Shown here one piece after another: positions 60,442 through 64,000 of a stretch of 64,000 bases of DNA. The first letter of the stretch is position 1, and every line of letters begins with the position of its first letter. The notes below the pieces were generated by a model. The model had not been told where the DNA came from. It worked only from the letters and a program-made list of their open reading frames with translations, and ran no database searches. This DNA is from Symsagittifera roscoffensis (lineage: Eukaryota > Xenacoelomorpha > Acoela > Convolutidae), in contig NC_087069.1 in the NCBI RefSeq assembly GCF_963678635.1, positions 46,208,276-46,272,275 of the forward strand, in the 5' to 3' direction. Made by a program: the position numbers and the translations under genes.

Positions 60442-61469
60442 CGAGACGTTTTCGTAGTGGACAGAATAGATCTGAAGAAGATGGTAGAGGAATTAGTGGG
60501 TCTAGAGGAAATAACTGGTCACAGGAAATAGACATAGTCGACGACCACGACAAGGAATGGATCGAGGACCGGTCGAAACCTGAGGTAGAATTCGACGACG
60601 GGCAACAGCAATCATACAAACAAGATTTGACAAATCTTTGTGTCTTAGAATGGCTGAAAGAAATGACGTCGAACCCAAAGAAGACCAGTGTCACGATTCA
60701 AGATGTAGATCGTGAAAGCAAGAAATACATAAAAACCGAAAGGGTTTATCCTTCCTGGGTTGCCCAGGGAGGGCAATTACTCATTTCAGCTTCTAACCTC
60801 GACTTGATATCCGGTATGCGATCGACGGGGATGTCGATGGTTAATTTTGTCCGGGGAGTGGGGGTAGGACTTACGCACACTGAAAAATTTTTAATAAAAA
60901 ATTTAAGAACAGCAAGAGAGAGAGGTGATCTAGAAGCAGAAACAGGCGGGGACCCTAAGAAACCGGACATAGGGAGAGTAGTTGAGTCATATTTTAACTT
61001 GCCTAATGAATACTCAAGTAGCATAATATTGACAGACTGCGACTTTATACTGACGAATAGAACAAGTTTAATAGCCATCACTGCTGACATGAGTTCCCGA
61101 ACAGCATTAGCAGCCGATTTTAAAATGGAGTGTAGGAACATACAATTTCTGTGGATACAGAGACCGGGCTTAGGATGTGTAGCAGCCTTGCCTCCGGCGG
61201 CCTCACAGATACCAGGCAAATATTTATGCTTCTTGTTGACGAGGGCGACGGAGAGGCATCATATAGACCCGGAGGTCTTGGTCCTCTCCCTGAGCAGGCT
61301 GAGGGACTTCCTTCTGGAGAGGGAGGTGAGAGATCTCTCACTCCCGGTATACAATCCTAACCGAGGACGACTGAATCCGAGAAAGCTGTATGCACTGATA
61401 CATGTAATCTTTGCTGACACGAATATTCAGGATTACTTACACAAGAAATACTATTTGAGTATAAGCTGA
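60429..61469 (+). CDS. Accessory ORF with macro-domain-like C-terminus
   Basis: A 346-codon intact frame lies after integrase, where some Ty3/gypsy elements carry env. The N-terminus is charged (residues 1-100). Residues 100-190 hold an unassigned region (GQLLISASNLDLISGMRSTG). Residues 200-342 follow the order of a macro (ADP-ribose-binding/hydrolysing) domain: a strand and loop TSLIAITADMSSRTALAADF, a strand KYLCFLLTR, a helix LSRLRDFLLEREVRDLSLPV, then a loop and RKLYALIHVIFADTNI. The helix-strand-loop-helix-'F.DT.I' spacing is close to OARD1/TARG1-type proteins. The usual GxGIA and GCGLDG loops read RTALA and NPNRGRL, so binding or catalysis may be lost or changed. There is no signal peptide or membrane helix, so it is not an envelope. 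Assigned by eye only. Confidence 0.5.
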   Translation: MQPLARRFRSGQNRSEEDGRGISGSRGNNWSQEIDIVDDHDKEWIEDRSKPEVEFDDGQQQSYKQDLTNLCVLEWLKEMTSNPKKTSVTIQDVDRESKKYIKTERVYPSWVAQGGQLLISASNLDLISGMRSTGMSMVNFVRGVGVGLTHTEKFLIKNLRTARERGDLEAETGGDPKKPDIGRVVESYFNLPNEYSSSIILTDCDFILTNRTSLIAITADMSSRTALAADFKMECRNIQFLWIQRPGLGCVAALPPAASQIPGKYLCFLLTRATERHHIDPEVLVLSLSRLRDFLLEREVRDLSLPVYNPNRGRLNPRKLYALIHVIFADTNIQDYLHKKYYLSIS

Positions 61470-61853
61470 GCCTAGGCTGCGTGTAAGATTGTTTTGTTAT
61501 GTAGTTTATGTGTTATGTAGGTTGCGTGTTATGTTTTATGTGTTGTTATCAAGACCTTGGGTATGGAAGGGTTAGTGACCATGAAAGAACGACGATCGTA
61601 GGATTAGATCCAAAGTTTGGACTGTCCATTCTTAGATCAAAATTCTTAAATTTTCAGCATTAGATTGATTTTAATAAATTTTAAATACCAAGATCCTTTT
61701 ATCTGACTGTTTCCAATTGATTTCAATGCAGAACTGGAGTGAAGTTGACAAAAGTGATATTTGTGACCTTTTTTCTAGATTGTGATTGATCGTTTAAATT
61801 TCTCACTTGATTTCAAATGATCAAACTAATAATAGAAACGAATCTGAAAGAAC
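61470..61853 (+). other. Non-coding spacer between accessory ORFs
   Basis: It begins with a GT-rich run made of repeated TTATGTGTTATGTAG-like units (61495-61550). Then comes AT-rich DNA including TTTTAATAAATTTTAAA (61668-61684), a possible polyadenylation region. A T-rich stretch ending TTTCAATGCAG (61728) looks like a splice acceptor. It could be an LTR boundary, or an intron-like leader that lets a spliced mRNA express the downstream ORF. Confidence 0.35.
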
Positions 61854-62515
61854 ATGGACAACTTCAACTTGAACGAATTGATGGACCTGGCAGAGGCATA
61901 TGTGGGACCGATGATAGATGCGATCTATCGTCGGCTAACAGATCGAGACTTCGCTCTTGAGGACCCAGAGGTAGTAGTCATGTTGCTGGTCGCCTTAACT
62001 AATATCTTAGAGCATGACGACCTTAGGGACCACCCCACCGAAGTCTTGTTGATGGCAGCATATGGAGAAATAGGGATACTAGAACGCCCAAACATGAGAG
62101 TGATGAGGTGGAGAAACGGGGCCCTCTCAGGGAGTGACTTGGCGAACGAGCCTGGATTGGGAAGTTCGAGGACCTACCAACCAGGTGAGATGTCTTTGCC
62201 CACCAAGCCTAGGCCTGGATTGAGGAGGATGCATCAGGAAATGAACAGCGAGGCTGCCTCGTCTAGTTCAAAGAGGGCGAGAGTAGAGTAGGAGGTTCAG
62301 TCGAATGAGACAATACAGGATCTTAACGGAACGATAGAAGAACTGGAGAAGACCAGAAGGGAGCTGGACAAAATGACCGAAACCATGCTCAGTACGAAAG
62401 AAGACAGAGACATGTGGAAGAGACTGTTTGAAGATTGCAACAAGAAACAGGGTGAAAAAATAGAGCGCGAGAGTACAAAGACCGATCGGAGCGGCTGGCG
62501 TTGACGACAGCCGTA
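61854..62515 (+). pseudogene. Accessory ORF 2: helical N-terminus and coiled coil
   Basis: The ORF starts at ATG 61854 (MDNFNLNELMDLAEAYVG). Its first 75 residues are predicted helical (AIYRRLTDRDFALEDPEVVV) and end in a basic tail with SSSSKRARVE. The first stop is a TAG at 62289, but the same frame continues as NETIQDLNGTIEELEKTRRE and so on to 62515. That is a coiled coil with heptad spacing. The likely ancestral protein continued into the linker and SGNH-like core at 62630-63660. A helical domain plus coiled coil plus esterase-like core recalls ORF1 proteins of CR1-type LINEs, though nothing like a LINE RT follows in this window. Confidence 0.5.
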
Positions 62516-62519
62516 GAAA

Positions 62520-63660
62520 GAGTGATACCTACAAGGAATATTCCTCGTGGGCCGTCCTTGACGGAATTTTTGACGCCTCGCGAGTTGAGTCAAACGACGG
62601 AGACGCGACTCCCAGCTACAACTGGTTGAGTGACAATCCCGGACCGGAGTGACACCCTAGGTGACCCAGTCGTGGAGCAGACAGTGAAGAAGCAAATAGA
62701 AACAGCTGGACGACTTGTCGCCAAAAGGAATCCACCAGGTTCCGGGGTGACTGCACCCTATGAAACGGTAGACAACACAGGTAAAGTACAGCTCTCCCAA
62801 CAGACGATGGCGAAAACGGGAGCTAGTAATGCGACATTACCAGCAAAAAGCTCTAAAGTCCGAGACAGGAAAATACGAGAAATGCCAGTGAAGAAAGTGT
62901 CCCGAGTGATTGATGTACAGAAGAATAACCAGGTGAAGAATAACTTCCCGGGAGTTCCGGAGATCGACTTGCGCCCAGCAAAAAACCTGCAGCAACCGCC
63001 ACTTGGGACGTCACATCTGATATTGGTTGACAGCTTGGTGCGAGTACTCCAGAACTTGAGGACCTCCTGGATCACCACGGTGATGGCCTTCGGAGGCGCC
63101 ACGATAACCCAGCTGTATCGGTCCGATGGTGGAGTTAATGAACCCAGGAAGAATTCCTAATGTGATGATAGTAGTGGGGACAAACAATGTGTCTAGAGGT
63201 TCAATGAAGAGGAGGAACAATGGGAGTCCATGATGGTGTGCCTTTTCACTACTCTCTGCCAGAAGTTCAAGTGCGCGGTACTGACCAGTTGCACCGTACC
63301 ATTGAGCACGAGAACGTTGACACCGACGGGAAGGAGGCACAACGAAATTGTCATTAGGTGGAACAACGTGGACGCATGATCCTCATGGATATCGAGCATG
63401 AGCTCAGAGCAATGGATCAGGTCAGACTCATCACCGACGGAATTCTTTTTGATAGCATAGAGGGGCAAGGCTGGTTGAATCGAGTCTTCCAGGAGCGACT
63501 GGATGGTTTGGAAGTCGAGCTCTTTGACACGGGAGTATTGGAGAGGCAAGAGACCACAAACGAGCCGGCACTATCGACCTTTGTGCCCCCTAGCCTGGAA
63601 GCACGTTTGGGATCAGTCCCAGCCGTGATCCAAAGCTCCGCAAAGCTCTAGCGAGCCAGG
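62520..63660 (+). pseudogene. SGNH/GDSL-hydrolase-like domain, broken in three frames
   Basis: After a Lys/Pro-rich linker (62630-62990) the frame gives SHLILVDSLVRVLQNLRTSW (block I; GDS reads VDS, Ser kept). MAFGGATITQLY follows at 63087-63122, the usual 'GGa.i..L'. A frameshift leads to VMIVVGTNNVSRGS at about 63160-63201 (block III, GxND reads GTNN). Another shift leads to FKCAVLTSCTVPLS and RRHNEIVIRWNN. A last shift gives MILMDIEHEL, then RLITDGILFDSIEGQGWLN (63424-63480), where the D-x-x-H of block V reads D-G-I-L. Order and spacing fit the SGNH fold well. Ser and Asp survive, but the His position does not. The family comprises esterases or lipases; in retroelements the role is unclear. 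Confidence 0.6.
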
Positions 63661-64000
63661 GCAAAGAACAAAGCTAATGGACACATTGGGGGAGGCGCCA
63701 GTGAGAAGAACGATTCGCCCACATAGAAGATTGGGACCGGTCAACTCCACGACGGACACTTCAGGCACCTCGAGGTCAGAAACGACAAGTAGCATTCGAG
63801 AAGAACGACGACCAGATAGAAGCTCTTTGATGTGGTCGAGGCCCATATGCTCACCTTGGCATGTCTACAATCAGGACCTGATGAAGCTAAATCTTCAGAC
63901 GGTAAAGTTTGCGGCTGATGCCGTGAAGATGTTGAATGGAGCAATGCTCACAGTGAGCGGGCTTTATACAATTGCAGGTGTGGACTGGTTGATAGCCGCA
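63661..64000 (+). other. Continuation of accessory region, truncated by window end
   Basis: The composition stays GC-rich. One plus frame at the end reads WHVYNQDLMKLNLQTVKFAA and continues DAVKMLNGAMLTVSGLYTIA up to the last base. It is likely coding sequence of the same element that runs beyond the window. No family is recognised. Confidence 0.35.

Noticed and set aside
60429-61469. Envelope protein in the post-integrase position
   Set aside because: There is no signal peptide, no transmembrane helix and no cysteine pattern of an envelope. The C-terminal half looks like a cytosolic alpha/beta domain.

Overview
The window looks like repeat-rich nuclear DNA from an invertebrate animal. The background is AT-rich and gene-poor. 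Likely introns have GT-AG ends with T-rich acceptors (for example TTTTTTTTCAG just before 34197). There are homopolymer C/G runs and a 200-base N gap, and at least five classes of transposable element are visible. The Ty3/gypsy element with extra 3' ORFs, the PHD-type LINE and the Polinton relic would suit a larvacean tunicate such as Oikopleura, but nothing here proves a species.

Layout. 1-12 kb: a decayed Maverick/Polinton-like element. Two tandem integrase relics lie on the minus strand and a broken family-B DNA polymerase on the plus strand. It is split by a GC-richer, minus-strand block (about 4.9-9.1 kb) of retroelement accessory ORFs. 13.4-25 kb: a tandem segmental duplication carrying two copies of an SF1-helicase-like gene. 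Each copy has a long intact last exon with motifs III-VI. Copy 1 also keeps an upstream Walker-B exon, which is decayed in copy 2. A foldback element sits in the copy 1 intron. 25.4-34.4 kb: the host-gene part. It holds a single-exon LRR transmembrane protein (minus), a two-exon secreted Thr/Ser/Gly-rich protein, a related exon remnant, a 17-bp minisatellite and a two-exon 3' end of another secreted-type gene. 34.4-36.4 kb: repeats and a tRNA-derived SINE.

36.45-51.75 kb is one very large inverted duplication with arms of about 7.4 and 7.9 kb around a 9-bp spacer near 43844. Each arm carries the same dead LINE, cut at the same codon of its reverse transcriptase. Comparing the arms reveals a 1.17-kb insertion with terminal inverted repeats in the left arm only; it contains a tRNA-Arg-like gene and many GAGCGGTTT repeats.

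51.7-64 kb is a degenerate Ty3/gypsy-like retroelement: a gag fragment on minus, then gag, protease, RT, RNase H, an unusual linker and integrase on plus. Downstream of integrase are two unusual accessory units. One is a 346-codon ORF whose C-terminal half resembles a macro (ADP-ribose-binding) domain with its signature loops replaced. The other is a broken ORF with a helical N-terminus, a coiled coil and an SGNH/GDSL-hydrolase-like core whose catalytic His position reads Leu. These accessory domains, the giant palindrome and the asymmetric helicase duplication are the most interesting points. All domain assignments were made by eye, with no database search.
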